From: Bifidobacteriaceae bacterium
GTDB lineage: Bacteria > Actinomycetota > Actinomycetes > Actinomycetales > WQXJ01
Assembly: GCA_031267825.1 (NCBI GenBank)
Contig: JAIRYJ010000033.1
Location: 1 to 32,518, forward strand
DNA length: 32,518 nt
Reading direction: 5' to 3'
Shown: positions 1 through 7,935 of the stretch, in pieces
How positions within the stretch are numbered: position 1 is the stretch's first letter
How the letters are laid out: each line of letters begins with the position of its first letter
Notes under the pieces: generated by a model
The model's database searches: none
Told to the model about the DNA's origin: nothing
The model's input: only the letters and a program-made list of their open reading frames with translations
Program-made: the position numbers and the translations under genes

Positions 1-6
1 TTTAAT

Positions 7-52
7 AACCCGCTGCGGCCTGCTTGGGGCCGCCGAGGGCGGGGTTTTTTTT
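7..52 (+). terminator. Rho-independent terminator of an upstream gene
   Basis: GCGGCC and GGCCGC arms sit inside an outer AACCCGC / GCGGGGTT pairing, followed by a run of eight T (45-52). The T run on the + strand implies termination of a + strand gene lying before the window. Confidence 0.75.
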
Positions 53-56
53 GCTT

Positions 57-86
57 GGCGTGGCTGGCCACTTGGCCGGCCACGCC
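57..86. repeat. Long hairpin in the leader of the YwaF-like gene
   Basis: Arms 57-69 and 74-86 pair over 13 bp with a 4-nt loop; the only non-Watson-Crick position is a T:G pair. It lies just after the terminator and about 30 bp before the ATG at 116. It could be a second terminator stem without a T tract or a leader structure. No function is proven. Confidence 0.55.
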
Positions 87-115
87 ATCACCACCCGAGC
101 GGAGTAAGACCCCCA

Positions 116-904
116 ATGAGCCGCAGCTGGTTTGACTTACTGTTCACCCGTGACGCTCCACCCAACACCCTGTGGGTCTGGGGCAACGCTACGCACTTGT
201 TCTATTTGACGCTGTCAGTTGTGGTGATCACCACCTCTGTCTGGGCGCTGACCAAGGTGCCTCCCGAAAAGCAGGACCGTGTCATCAAATGGCTGGCCTG
301 GTCGGTTTTCTCAATTTGGATTGTGCCGCCAGCTTTGATGTGCGTCTTCGACACTGGCGAACGCTGGATTGATCACCTGCCACTGCACCTGTGCACCTCA
401 GCTTCAGTCCTCATCCCGATAGGCCTGTTGCGGCGCAACCAAGTTCTGCTCAATTTCGGTTTTGGCTTAGGTATTCCGGGCGCTTTGGCAGCGATCATCT
501 TCCCTGGGGAAATGTTCCGCTACCTCAGTTCGTATTCGGTTCACTACTTCCTTCATAACATTGGCCACATGTTGCCGGTGGTGGCTTGCCTAGCACCGAT
601 CGCCATGGGCTGGTGGCGTCCAAACTGGCGCTACTACCCCGCCACCCTAGGTGTTGGTGTAGCACTGATGGCGATCGCTTACCCGGTGAACAAGATCACC
701 GGCTCAAACTACTTCTTTGTCAACTGGCCGGAGCGTGGCACCTTACTTGAGACCTTGTCTGATCTGTTCGGACGGGCCATGTACCTGCCGGTCCTAGTGG
801 TCTTGGCGGCCGCGGTGATCGCCGCCATGTTCGGTATCTGGAGTGTTGTCGCCGCCCTGACCCGGCGTAAACCAGCACCTGACATGGCCGGCGTCACCAA
901 CTAG
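116..904 (+). CDS. YwaF-like (TIGR02206 family) integral membrane protein
   Basis: A 262-residue polytopic membrane protein with about six to seven hydrophobic segments. The LPLHLC motif (near residue 89) and the later hydrophobic-turn-NYFF segment (near residue 198) match my memory of the YwaF/TIGR02206 family, whose function is not established. The start at 116 has a GGAGTAAG-type ribosome site 10-15 bases upstream. It stands alone: a terminator and a strong hairpin precede it, and a dispersed hairpin repeat lies 38 bp after the stop. The family assignment rests on motif order and length; the fold is membrane-bound beyond doubt. Confidence 0.7.
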   Translation: MSRSWFDLLFTRDAPPNTLWVWGNATHLFYLTLSVVVITTSVWALTKVPPEKQDRVIKWLAWSVFSIWIVPPALMCVFDTGERWIDHLPLHLCTSASVLIPIGLLRRNQVLLNFGFGLGIPGALAAIIFPGEMFRYLSSYSVHYFLHNIGHMLPVVACLAPIAMGWWRPNWRYYPATLGVGVALMAIAYPVNKITGSNYFFVNWPERGTLLETLSDLFGRAMYLPVLVVLAAAVIAAMFGIWSVVAALTRRKPAPDMAGVTN

Positions 905-941
905 CGACCTATCGGTGGATAGTGTTCAGCCCAGGCCGCCG

Positions 942-1058
942 CCATTACAACAGCGACACACCAGCCCGGGCCGGAAGTCAGAAAGTGGACACAGTCGCTG
1001 TTTTAAGCCCACTGTGTCCACTTCCCGACCACCCAACACCAACCCACCCAGCCCGCTG
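942..1058. repeat. Dispersed hairpin repeat, copy 1
   Basis: About 117 bp closely resembling 28,403-28,519. It begins with CCATTACAACAGC and carries a perfect 13-bp inverted repeat, AAGTGGACACAGT (983-995) and ACTGTGTCCACTT (1,011-1,023), around a 15-nt loop that contains GCTGTTTTAAGCC. It follows the end of a + strand membrane-protein gene, as does the second copy. The rest of 905-1,113 shows no coding potential that I can support. Confidence 0.75.
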
Positions 1059-1113
1059 GTCCGCCGAGCAGGACGCCAGACGCCGCCAGGTCCCCCAGCG
1101 CCCGGCAGCGACG

Positions 1114-1157
1114 TTAGACTTTTCATGCAACGCATGATGTTGCATGTAACCGTCTAA
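1114..1157 (+). promoter_or_regulatory. Palindromic operator in front of the AbrB-type gene
   Basis: CATGCAAC (1,124-1,131) and GTTGCATG (1,139-1,146) form a perfect 8+8 inverted repeat with a 7-nt spacer. An outer pair TTAGAC (1,114-1,119) / GTCTAA (1,152-1,157) encloses it. The block ends right at the AAGGAGG ribosome site, so a protein bound here would block transcription or translation start. Autoregulation by the adjacent AbrB-like protein is an inference. Confidence 0.6.
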
Positions 1158-1166
1158 GGAGGCGTC

Positions 1167-1622
1167 ATGTCCAAGACTGATTGGCGCCGGGGAGACTTCC
1201 CCTGGCATCAGATTCCCCATCCGGCGAAGATCTACGGCACCGCGACCGTCGGTGAGCGCGGTCAGATCTCAATCCCGGCTGAGGCCCGCAAACAACTTTC
1301 GATCCAGAGTGGTGACCGGTTAGTTGTCTTTGGTAACACCGTCAACGGCTCCCTGATACTGGTCAGCGCCGACGTCTTCGAAGATTTCGCGGACTTCTTC
1401 TTGACTAAGATCAACAAGCTAGGTGAACAGGCCGAAGCCTTCTTTGGGCAGTTCACCCGCCCGGCCGCGACTGACGCGGAAGACGATCCGGACACCTCTG
1501 ACAGCCAGTCAGATGCCAGCCCGGATTCGCCTAGCCAAGCGGAGCCAACCGGGCAGGCGGCCGGACCGAACAAGCCGAAACGTGGGACGGGACCGGGCAA
1601 AACCGAACCAGCCGACGCCTAA
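1167..1622 (+). CDS. AbrB/MazE/SpoVT-family DNA-binding protein
   Basis: 151 residues. Residues about 22-65 carry the swapped-hairpin AbrB signature: ATVGERGQISIPAEARK, then a GDRLVVFG stretch. A helical segment follows (about 70-95, with LTKINKLGEQAEAFFG), then an acidic and proline-rich, probably disordered tail. AbrB-type domains bind DNA as dimers, so a regulator role is likely; the long tail makes a plain MazE antitoxin less likely, and no toxin gene follows. The ATG has a strong AAGGAGG site 5-6 bases upstream. The next gene, an AarF-type kinase, starts 138 bp downstream on the same strand and may be co-transcribed. A palindrome covers the promoter region. Confidence 0.85.
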   Translation: MSKTDWRRGDFPWHQIPHPAKIYGTATVGERGQISIPAEARKQLSIQSGDRLVVFGNTVNGSLILVSADVFEDFADFFLTKINKLGEQAEAFFGQFTRPAATDAEDDPDTSDSQSDASPDSPSQAEPTGQAAGPNKPKRGTGPGKTEPADA

Positions 1623-1760
1623 ACACCCGCCGACCGGGTCGACACGCTCACGCGATCACCTGACCAGCTAAGACGCGGCGAACAAGGATCGGACAGGGCA
1701 AAATAGGAACCAGCTCCGCGGCAGGCCCCTGGACGGCGACCAACAACGAGAGGAGACCTG

Positions 1761-3491
1761 ATGGGACGCGACTGGCTTGATGACGACCACCCGGCGCAGC
1801 GCTACCGGCGGACTCTGTGGCTGGCGGCGCGTTTCACCGCCCAACTTTGGTGGCTCTCCAAGACCGCTCGCCTCCTACCGGCCGGACGTCAAGCTAAACG
1901 ACGCCACGCCCTCTACTTGCGTCAGGCGCGCGAGTTCAGAGTTTTCGCCACCAGAATGGGTGGGCTGGTCATCAAGATCGGCCAATTCCTCAGTGTCCGG
2001 GTCGACATGCTGCCCAAGGAATTCATTGACGAGCTGAGCCTGCTGCAGGACGCCGTGCCGGCCGTGCCGGCATCCAGCATCAAGCGGGTCGTCGAATCAG
2101 AACTCGGCCGTCCCCTGACCGAGGTTTTCGCCTGGTTCGACCCAGAACCAGTCGCCGCCGCGTCACTCGGACAGGTTCACCGGGCCAGGTTACGTGACGG
2201 ACGGGATGTCGCGGTCAAAATCCAGCGACCCGGAATTGAGCGACTAGTTGAAACCGACCTGCGGTCGTTGCGGTCGGTCTTGTCGCTGCTGTCGCGCTAC
2301 ACCAAACTGCTCCGCTTGACCGATTGGCAAGGCATCTGCCAGGACTTTGAAGACACCCACCGGGACGAACTCGATTATCTCAAAGAAGGCCACAACGCTG
2401 AGATTTTCCAGCGTAACTTCCTGTTCAACCCGCATGTTGAAATGCCGCAAATTCATTGGGACTACACCACCGCCAAGGTTCTGACGATGGAATTCATGGA
2501 CGGTGTCAAGATCGATGACCTGGCGGCTTTGGATCGGTTAGGTGTGGACCGTTCAGGTCTGGCCCGTGATTTGATGGAAATCTACCTCCACATGCTGCTC
2601 AATGATGGTTTTTTCCACGCTGATCCTCACCCAGGCAACATTCTGGTTCGGTCCGATGGTGTGATCCAGCTAATCGATTTCGGCATGGTCGGTGAAATAC
2701 CGGACGCCGCCCGGCAGCAATACTCCCAACTGGTGGTCGCCTTCTTCCGGCGTGACGCCGACGGCGTGATCGCTTCTCTTAAGGAATTGGGTTTTGTCCG
2801 CTGGGAGGCGGACACAGGGCCGCTCAAGGCGTCGCTCATTCCGTTGATTGATTTTGTTATCAACAGTTTGATTGGCCTGTTCCGGGGCGGTTCGTTGATG
2901 GACGGCGCCCTCAATGACGGCCCCAATGACGGTCTCAGTCAGGGCTTGGCCGGCGGTTCTGGCGCTGCCGCGTCGGCTGGTGCTGTCCACGGTTCTGGCG
3001 CTGCCGGGTCGGCGGGCGTTTCTGGGCGGAGCGGCACGTCAGGCCGTACCGGGCCAGGTGGCCTGCCACTTGAACAGTTACGCGAGTTCATTTTGGCCCA
3101 GCCGATCAGCCTGCCCGGCCAAGTCAGCTTCCTGGGCAAAGCGCTGATCACGGTGTTTTCGAACTGTTTCCGCCTCGACCCTTCGGTTGACTTGGTGGCT
3201 ATCACCCAAGAGTGGGTCCGCCCGCTCGGCGTTGAAGCCACCCGTCAAGCCGTCCGCCAGGCCCTGGCTGACGGATGGGACTTGCTGCGGAACTTGCCCG
3301 CCACAGCCAGCAAGTTGGTCTCAGTCATAGAAAAGATGGACGATGCCGCCCTCACGGCTCGGTTGCAAACCGCCCAGTTACGTCAGTTAGAAGCTTCCAG
3401 ACGAGCCCAAACCAAGCGGATCGTGCGGGCCGTGGCAGGCGCCACCTCAGTTCTTGGCGGGTTGATGATCTACTTGGCGCGCCGCCGTTAG
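1761..3491 (+). CDS. AarF/ABC1/UbiB-family atypical kinase
   Basis: 576 residues with the family hallmarks: KxGQ motif at about K72-Q75, the Ala-rich AAAS loop at about 132-135 in place of a Gly-rich loop, the nucleotide-site lysine in AVKIQRPG (about K153), HADPHPGN (286-293) and the DFG motif (306-308). A Gly/Ala/Ser-rich insert of about 60 residues (roughly 376-435) interrupts the C-terminal half and looks like a low-complexity linker. A hydrophobic segment plus Arg tail ends the protein (LGGLMIYLARRR), suggesting membrane attachment. In other bacteria UbiB-type proteins act as ATPases in isoprenoid-lipid (quinone) metabolism; the substrate here is unknown. GAGAGGAG gives a good ribosome site before the ATG. 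Confidence 0.9.
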   Translation: MGRDWLDDDHPAQRYRRTLWLAARFTAQLWWLSKTARLLPAGRQAKRRHALYLRQAREFRVFATRMGGLVIKIGQFLSVRVDMLPKEFIDELSLLQDAVPAVPASSIKRVVESELGRPLTEVFAWFDPEPVAAASLGQVHRARLRDGRDVAVKIQRPGIERLVETDLRSLRSVLSLLSRYTKLLRLTDWQGICQDFEDTHRDELDYLKEGHNAEIFQRNFLFNPHVEMPQIHWDYTTAKVLTMEFMDGVKIDDLAALDRLGVDRSGLARDLMEIYLHMLLNDGFFHADPHPGNILVRSDGVIQLIDFGMVGEIPDAARQQYSQLVVAFFRRDADGVIASLKELGFVRWEADTGPLKASLIPLIDFVINSLIGLFRGGSLMDGALNDGPNDGLSQGLAGGSGAAASAGAVHGSGAAGSAGVSGRSGTSGRTGPGGLPLEQLREFILAQPISLPGQVSFLGKALITVFSNCFRLDPSVDLVAITQEWVRPLGVEATRQAVRQALADGWDLLRNLPATASKLVSVIEKMDDAALTARLQTAQLRQLEASRRAQTKRIVRAVAGATSVLGGLMIYLARRR

Positions 3492-3550
3492 GTCCGCCGT
3501 GAAAACCACGGACCTTGGTCCGCCACCTTGCCTGTCCGCCGCGTCTTGGC

Positions 3551-3573
3551 TGGTGAGAGCTTCGCTCTCACCA
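3551..3573. terminator. Hairpin between convergent genes (GGTGAGAGC type)
   Basis: TGGTGAGAGC and GCTCTCACCA pair perfectly over 10 bp with a TTC loop, between the ends of the AarF-type gene (3,491) and the helicase gene (3,611). There is no T tract. A related hairpin lies at 10,580-10,605, also between convergent genes. A further CGGACC/GGTCCG pairing lies upstream, around 3,518-3,531. A bidirectional transcription barrier is the likely role. Confidence 0.6.
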
Positions 3574-3610
3574 CGTGCGGCGTGGACGGAGGGTGCTATT
3601 CAGCGCTCTG

Positions 3611-5431
3611 CTAGCCACCGAAGTCCGGGCGGATCCGCAGCGCCCGTCCGGCCACCCGGGTCTTAGCCAAGTGACGCATCGTGTCACGCGACAAGTCAGC
3701 CTCAATCTCAACTAGCGAAAAGTGTTTGAAAACCTCAATCCGGCCTAAATCGGTGCCACGCAGCTTGGTTTCACCAGTGATCGCGCCAACAATCGCTCCT
3801 GGCCTGACGCCATGTTCGTGGCCTACGCCAATCCAATAACGCTGGGCAACGGCCGGCCGATTGGTCGGCCGGCCATCCCTTGGGCCGCCATTGTCATGCC
3901 AGGTTGGTCTTTGATCATCTGGTTGTGCCGTCAACCGCGTTTGGTGCGGCCGTTTGGCCGCACCCCGCCCGGCTTTCGCCTGACGGGCCGGAATCGCCTC
4001 ACGCGACCGCTTGCGGCCCTGACGTGGATCAGCCGCGCAGGCCGCCAACGCCTCGTCAAGCTCATCATCTTGGTTCGGACCAGTCGTCGTGGCGGGCCAA
4101 TCGTTGGCGGCCAAGGCCGCCGCCGCAGCGGCCAACGCCACTGGGTCAGCCCCCGCCTCAATGGCTTCAGCCACCGCCCGGTAAGCCGGGCTGAGCAGTC
4201 CAGCTACTAGACGCTTACCCACCCGGGCCAGCACTCTGGCATAGAGTTGCTCAGCGATCTGACTGGCCGTTGGGATGGCTTGCTGCTTCAGGGCGACCCC
4301 AATTTCCCGCTCAATGGCATGCAACCGGCCACGTTCTGATGGTGTCACCATTGTGAAAGCCACACCGCTGCGTCCAGCCCGGCCAGTCCGTCCGATCCGG
4401 TGAACGTAAGGCTCCGCCTGACGAGGCATATCAAAGTTCACAACCAAACCGACCCGCCCAACATCCAGGCCGCGCGCCGCCACATCAGTCGCCACCAAAA
4501 CATCAAGTTGACCTTGGCGCAGACGTTCAACGATCCGTTCACGTTCACGTTGGGCGACGTCTCCCGACAACCCTGCGGCATTGACGCCGCGTTCTAATAA
4601 CGCCTGGGCGACATCGTCTACGTCCGCCCTGGTGCGGACAAACACAATCACGGCCTCAGCGCTGGTAGCCGCCAACAACCGGGCCAAAGCTGGCACCTTG
4701 TAACGGAAAGGCACAATGGCGTAAAACTGTTCAACCGCGTCCGGTGGCGCGCTGCGCTCGGCGACCGAAATGTGCAGCGGGTCACGCAGGTGCCGTCCGG
4801 CGGTCTGCCTGATGGCGGGTGGCATTGTGGCGGAAAACAGGGCCGTCTGGCGTTCGGTCGGAGCCTGCGACAGGATCGTTTCGACATCTTCGGCGAAGCC
4901 CATCCGCAGCATCTCGTCAGCTTCATCAAGCACCAGGAAACGCAGCTCTGTCAGATCAAGCCGTCCACGTTCAAGGTGGTCGATAACCCGTCCGGGCGTT
5001 CCGACAACCACTTGGGCGCCAGCCGCTAAGTCGCGCAGCTGCGGTCCGTAAGCCGCGCCGCCGTAGACGGCCGCGACACGCAGCCCGGCGGTCAGACCGC
5101 CGAACTGTTCGATCGCGCTGGCCACCTGGATCGCCAGTTCACGGGTTGGTGTTAGGACTAGGGCCTGAACGGCCGACTTTGCCGGATCAATTCCGGCCAA
5201 CATTGGCAGGCCGAAGGCCGCCGTCTTACCGGTTCCAGTTTGAGCCACACCAACCAGGTCACGGCCTTCCAGCAAAGCTGGAATGGTGCTGGCTTGGATG
5301 TCGGTTGGCGTGTCATATTCTAGGTCTTGGAGTACTGCCCGGATATTGTCTGGCAGGTCCATCTGGTCAAAGCTCCGGATTGGGCTGGGCGCAGGTTTCA
5401 CTAATTGCACTGTCATGCCGTGCGTTATCAC
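3611..5431 (-). CDS. deaD: DEAD-box ATP-dependent RNA helicase, DeaD/CsdA type
   Basis: 606 residues from a GTG at 5,431; an ATG at 5,416 (residue 6) is an equally plausible start, and neither has a clear ribosome site. The helicase core is complete: Q motif (about 21-45), AQTGTGKT (63-70), PTRELA (95-100), TPGR (145-148), DEAD (169-172), SAT (200-202), ATDVAARGLDV (314-324) and HRIGRTGRAG (344-353). After an Ala-rich segment and a basic, probably disordered linker (about 430-530), the last 75 residues resemble the DbpA-type RNA-binding domain (GxxxGVRPGAIVGAITGE, then RIEVFKHFSLVEIE). Proteins of this layout remodel structured RNA in ribosome assembly and cold adaptation. It is transcribed alone, convergent with the AarF-type gene. 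Confidence 0.93.
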   Translation of the reverse strand: MITHGMTVQLVKPAPSPIRSFDQMDLPDNIRAVLQDLEYDTPTDIQASTIPALLEGRDLVGVAQTGTGKTAAFGLPMLAGIDPAKSAVQALVLTPTRELAIQVASAIEQFGGLTAGLRVAAVYGGAAYGPQLRDLAAGAQVVVGTPGRVIDHLERGRLDLTELRFLVLDEADEMLRMGFAEDVETILSQAPTERQTALFSATMPPAIRQTAGRHLRDPLHISVAERSAPPDAVEQFYAIVPFRYKVPALARLLAATSAEAVIVFVRTRADVDDVAQALLERGVNAAGLSGDVAQRERERIVERLRQGQLDVLVATDVAARGLDVGRVGLVVNFDMPRQAEPYVHRIGRTGRAGRSGVAFTMVTPSERGRLHAIEREIGVALKQQAIPTASQIAEQLYARVLARVGKRLVAGLLSPAYRAVAEAIEAGADPVALAAAAAALAANDWPATTTGPNQDDELDEALAACAADPRQGRKRSREAIPARQAKAGRGAAKRPHQTRLTAQPDDQRPTWHDNGGPRDGRPTNRPAVAQRYWIGVGHEHGVRPGAIVGAITGETKLRGTDLGRIEVFKHFSLVEIEADLSRDTMRHLAKTRVAGRALRIRPDFGG

Positions 5432-5676
5432 CGTTCATGGTTCAGGGAGCAGAAGCACCCGCTGATGGCGGGCCTCACCGATCGACCCGAACACACGGTG
5501 GCAGCGCCATTAAGGCGAAGCCGCCCAACACACCAGGGTCACAAGGCTCCAAATGTTTCGCCGCTGATGCGGGAGGTGGCCGTGCCACAGTCGCGCCAGC
5601 GAGGCGGTCAGCTCTGGCCGACCGCCTAGGCATCATACCGGAGACTTCACTTCCGACGGCCAGCCTGGCGTTGACT

Positions 5677-5706
5677 CGGAGTTATGCCGCGCGCGATATA
5701 ACTCCG
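5677..5706. repeat. Hairpin with GTTATGCCGCGCGCG arm, copy 1
   Basis: CGGAGTTAT (5,677-5,685) and ATAACTCCG (5,698-5,706) pair perfectly over 9 bp. The left arm and loop include GTTATGCCGCGCGCG (5,681-5,695), which recurs exactly at 24,318-24,332 inside another hairpin. Confidence 0.6.
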
Positions 5707-5744
5707 ATTCCGCTAAGGCTGACGCGGCCGGGGCCGACGGAAAC

Positions 5745-5779
5745 CGGTCATAGTTGCCTGTTTTAGCCAACTATGACCG
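5745..5779. repeat. Perfect 12-bp hairpin with CTGTTTTA loop
   Basis: CGGTCATAGTTG (5,745-5,756) and CAACTATGACCG (5,768-5,779) are exact reverse complements around an 11-nt loop, CCTGTTTTAGC. The loop resembles those of the hairpins at 983-1,023 and 28,444-28,484, although the stems are unrelated in sequence. Confidence 0.7.
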
Positions 5780-5824
5780 ATTACTGTCATCCCGGCTCTT
5801 GCCTCGAAGCGTCGCATCCAGCCT

Positions 5825-5845
5825 CCCTGCGGTAAACCCGCAGGG
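5825..5845 (-). terminator. Hairpin at the end of the PfkB operon
   Basis: CCCTGCGG and CCGCAGGG form a perfect 8-bp stem with loop TAAAC, 10 bp past the stop of the PfkB gene. No T tract follows on the - strand, so termination is probable from position only. Confidence 0.5.
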
Positions 5846-5854
5846 CGACGTCAA

Positions 5855-6913
5855 CTACAGTGCGGCGTCGATCTCCGCTGCCCAAGGCGCCCGGCTAGGA
5901 CCAGAGCGGGCAACCAGCAGAGCCGCCGCCACGTTGGCCCGGCGTACCGCCAGATCCAGGTCAGCGCCTCTGAGCAGTGCGGCGGCCATGACACCACAGT
6001 GGGTATCGCCCGCGCCGTTGGTATCGACCGCCTTGACCGTCAAACCTGGCACCAGGCGGGCGCCGGTCGGTCCGCCCAGCCGGCCCGCCTGGGCGATAGC
6101 TGCCCCACCAGGCCCGAAGCGCACCACAACGGCAGGTGGCCCGAGGCCCGTCAGACCGCCAGTCGCGGCCCAAGCTTCCGCCCGACCCGCCCGATCCGCC
6201 CGATCCAATCCAGCTACACCATCAGCCAAAGCCACAGCCATCGCGCCGGCCGCGGCGTCATCCCAAACCTCCAACTGACCGCTGTCAGACGCCAAACCAG
6301 GTACCAGGTTGAGCCGCCCAGCCAAGCAAACCGCCTCAGGCTGATTCAAACTCCAAACCCCGCCGCGTCTAGCCAACGCCCTGAGCACACCAAGCGGCAG
6401 TTCACCGACCAGCGGTGAAGGATCAAACAGTAAGGCGACGCCCGGGTCAAGTCCACCCAGCCATTCCATCAAAGCGTCGCGTTTATCTGGCCTGACCAGC
6501 GAATATCCAGTCACATAAACAATGTCGCCAGGCCCAGCTCCGGCCGCTAGCCAATGCCCACCGTCCGCCCCGAACTCAGATCCTGGCGCGGTGACAAACG
6601 TGCGTTCGGCGGCATCGTCCACTAATACAACTGAAATCCCCGTGTCAGCCGACGTATCTGGTGGTGCGACCACCAAAATCCCCGCCTGCCGCAACGCCTG
6701 ACGTGCCAAGTCACCCAACAGACCGGAACCATGCCCGCCGGCGTAAACCACCGCCGCACCGTCCCGAACCGCCGCCAACATCACATTGAAACCACCACCG
6801 GGCGTTGCCTGGGCCGCCCGGGCGAACACGTCACCACCCCGGGTCGGCAGCGAATCTAAACGCATCACCAGATCAATCACCACTTGACCGGTGTGGATCA
6901 GCCGTCCCGGCAC
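5855..6913 (-). CDS. PfkB-family carbohydrate kinase (YegV-like by context)
   Basis: 352 residues of the ribokinase fold. The N-terminal PfkB signature lies at about 38-43 (PGGGFN), and the C-terminal signature DTNGAGD (297-303) supplies the catalytic Asp and the anion hole. Such kinases phosphorylate a sugar or nucleoside hydroxyl group; the substrate cannot be read from sequence. It starts 14 bp after the ADP-ribosylglycohydrolase stop on the same strand, behind a GntR regulator, so it is the last gene of a three-gene operon. This combination matches E. coli yegU (glycohydrolase), yegV (kinase) and yegW (GntR). By inference it would phosphorylate the sugar released by the hydrolase. Confidence 0.87.
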   Translation of the reverse strand: MPGRLIHTGQVVIDLVMRLDSLPTRGGDVFARAAQATPGGGFNVMLAAVRDGAAVVYAGGHGSGLLGDLARQALRQAGILVVAPPDTSADTGISVVLVDDAAERTFVTAPGSEFGADGGHWLAAGAGPGDIVYVTGYSLVRPDKRDALMEWLGGLDPGVALLFDPSPLVGELPLGVLRALARRGGVWSLNQPEAVCLAGRLNLVPGLASDSGQLEVWDDAAAGAMAVALADGVAGLDRADRAGRAEAWAATGGLTGLGPPAVVVRFGPGGAAIAQAGRLGGPTGARLVPGLTVKAVDTNGAGDTHCGVMAAALLRGADLDLAVRRANVAAALLVARSGPSRAPWAAEIDAAL

Positions 6914-6927
6914 TCCCCCACCCGGCC

Positions 6928-7935
6928 TCAGGACCGTAGATCGAACAGATCGCTTGACAAGCCCCGCAAGTCAAGCTGATTAACTGATTCGACCAGTTGG
7001 ATGTCCGCCTCAGGGAAAGCGCTCGGCCCCCAGCAGGCCCCGAGGACCGCGCCAGCGATCGCGCCAATCGTGTCAGTGTCACCACCAAGTGAAGCCGCCG
7101 TGGTGAGCGCTTTGAAAGGCTCGTCAGCGTAGCGGTCAACCAGCAGGAAAGCTGTCACCAGCGACTCTTGGGATTGAACTGATGTGCCGACCACCTGGTA
7201 GGCGAAGGTGGCGAAGGCATCATCTGTCATGCGGCGGGCGAGCGGCGCTAAAGCGTCAAACCGGGCGGCGATGTCCGCTCCCGCGACCCAAACGCCGCGT
7301 TCAGCACCAAAGTGGGCCGCGGCGATCCCTTCAATGACCGCCTCATACGGATCAGCGCCTTCAATACCTCCAGACACGGCCGCCGCCACCGCGTAAGCGC
7401 CAGCCAAACCAAGGTTCGTGCCGTGCGTCAGCCAGGTCGTTTCACGTACCCGTTCCCACAGTTCCGCTCCGGGGCGACGGACAATCCCGACCGGCGCGAT
7501 CCGCATCGCGGCACCGTTGGTGGTGCCTCCGCGGCCGCTTTCAGTCCATGGCACACCGGACCGTAAAGCCGTCAAGGCGGCCGTTGTTGACGGTCCTAGC
7601 AGGTCTTTTGAGCCACGCTCAATCATTGAGTCTTGCCAAATCACTAGCGCGTCAGCCAGAGCTTGTGGCGCGATACTGCCACCTGATTCGATCAGCAGAC
7701 GGGCGACTAGAACAGCCTGTTCAGTATCGTCGGTGATGCGCCCGGCGGGCTGCCTGGGAGCTAAAGGCTGATCATCAACTGAGGCGACTGGTCCTTTGAC
7801 GTCGCCGTACCGTTTGGTTATCTCAGCGCGTGACATTGTTTGAGTCGGCATCCCCATGGCGTCACCTAAGGCGAGTCCAGCCAGTGTGCCGTAAGCCCGT
7901 TCGCGTGGCGGGGCGAACCGCCTTAGCCGCGGCAT
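6928..7935 (-). CDS. ADP-ribosylglycohydrolase family protein (YegU-like by context)
   Basis: 335 residues, an all-helical fold with a two-metal site. The metal-binding motifs are visible: GLALGDAMGMP (20-30), TDDTEQ (68-73) and GGDTDTIG (284-291). Family members cleave N- or O-glycosidic bonds of ADP-ribosylated proteins or of small ribosides. Operon linkage to a PfkB kinase and a GntR/UTRA regulator suggests a small-molecule riboside catabolic role rather than protein de-ADP-ribosylation; this is inference. The ATG overlaps the stop of the upstream regulator gene (TGATG), implying translational coupling. The stop lies 14 bp before the kinase start. Confidence 0.9.
   Translation of the reverse strand: MPRLRRFAPPRERAYGTLAGLALGDAMGMPTQTMSRAEITKRYGDVKGPVASVDDQPLAPRQPAGRITDDTEQAVLVARLLIESGGSIAPQALADALVIWQDSMIERGSKDLLGPSTTAALTALRSGVPWTESGRGGTTNGAAMRIAPVGIVRRPGAELWERVRETTWLTHGTNLGLAGAYAVAAAVSGGIEGADPYEAVIEGIAAAHFGAERGVWVAGADIAARFDALAPLARRMTDDAFATFAYQVVGTSVQSQESLVTAFLLVDRYADEPFKALTTAASLGGDTDTIGAIAGAVLGACWGPSAFPEADIQLVESVNQLDLRGLSSDLFDLRS

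Larger units (their letters stand above)
5432..5854. other. Intergenic region rich in inverted repeats
   Basis: No credible gene lies between the helicase and the PfkB kinase. The region holds at least three strong inverted repeats, listed separately (5,677-5,706, 5,745-5,779, 5,825-5,845). The helicase promoter must lie in its left part; no clear -35/-10 pair stands out. Confidence 0.6.

Noticed and set aside
5146..5766. 206-codon + strand frame over the helicase start
   Set aside because: Overlaps the conserved helicase N terminus antisense and the hairpin region; no motif.
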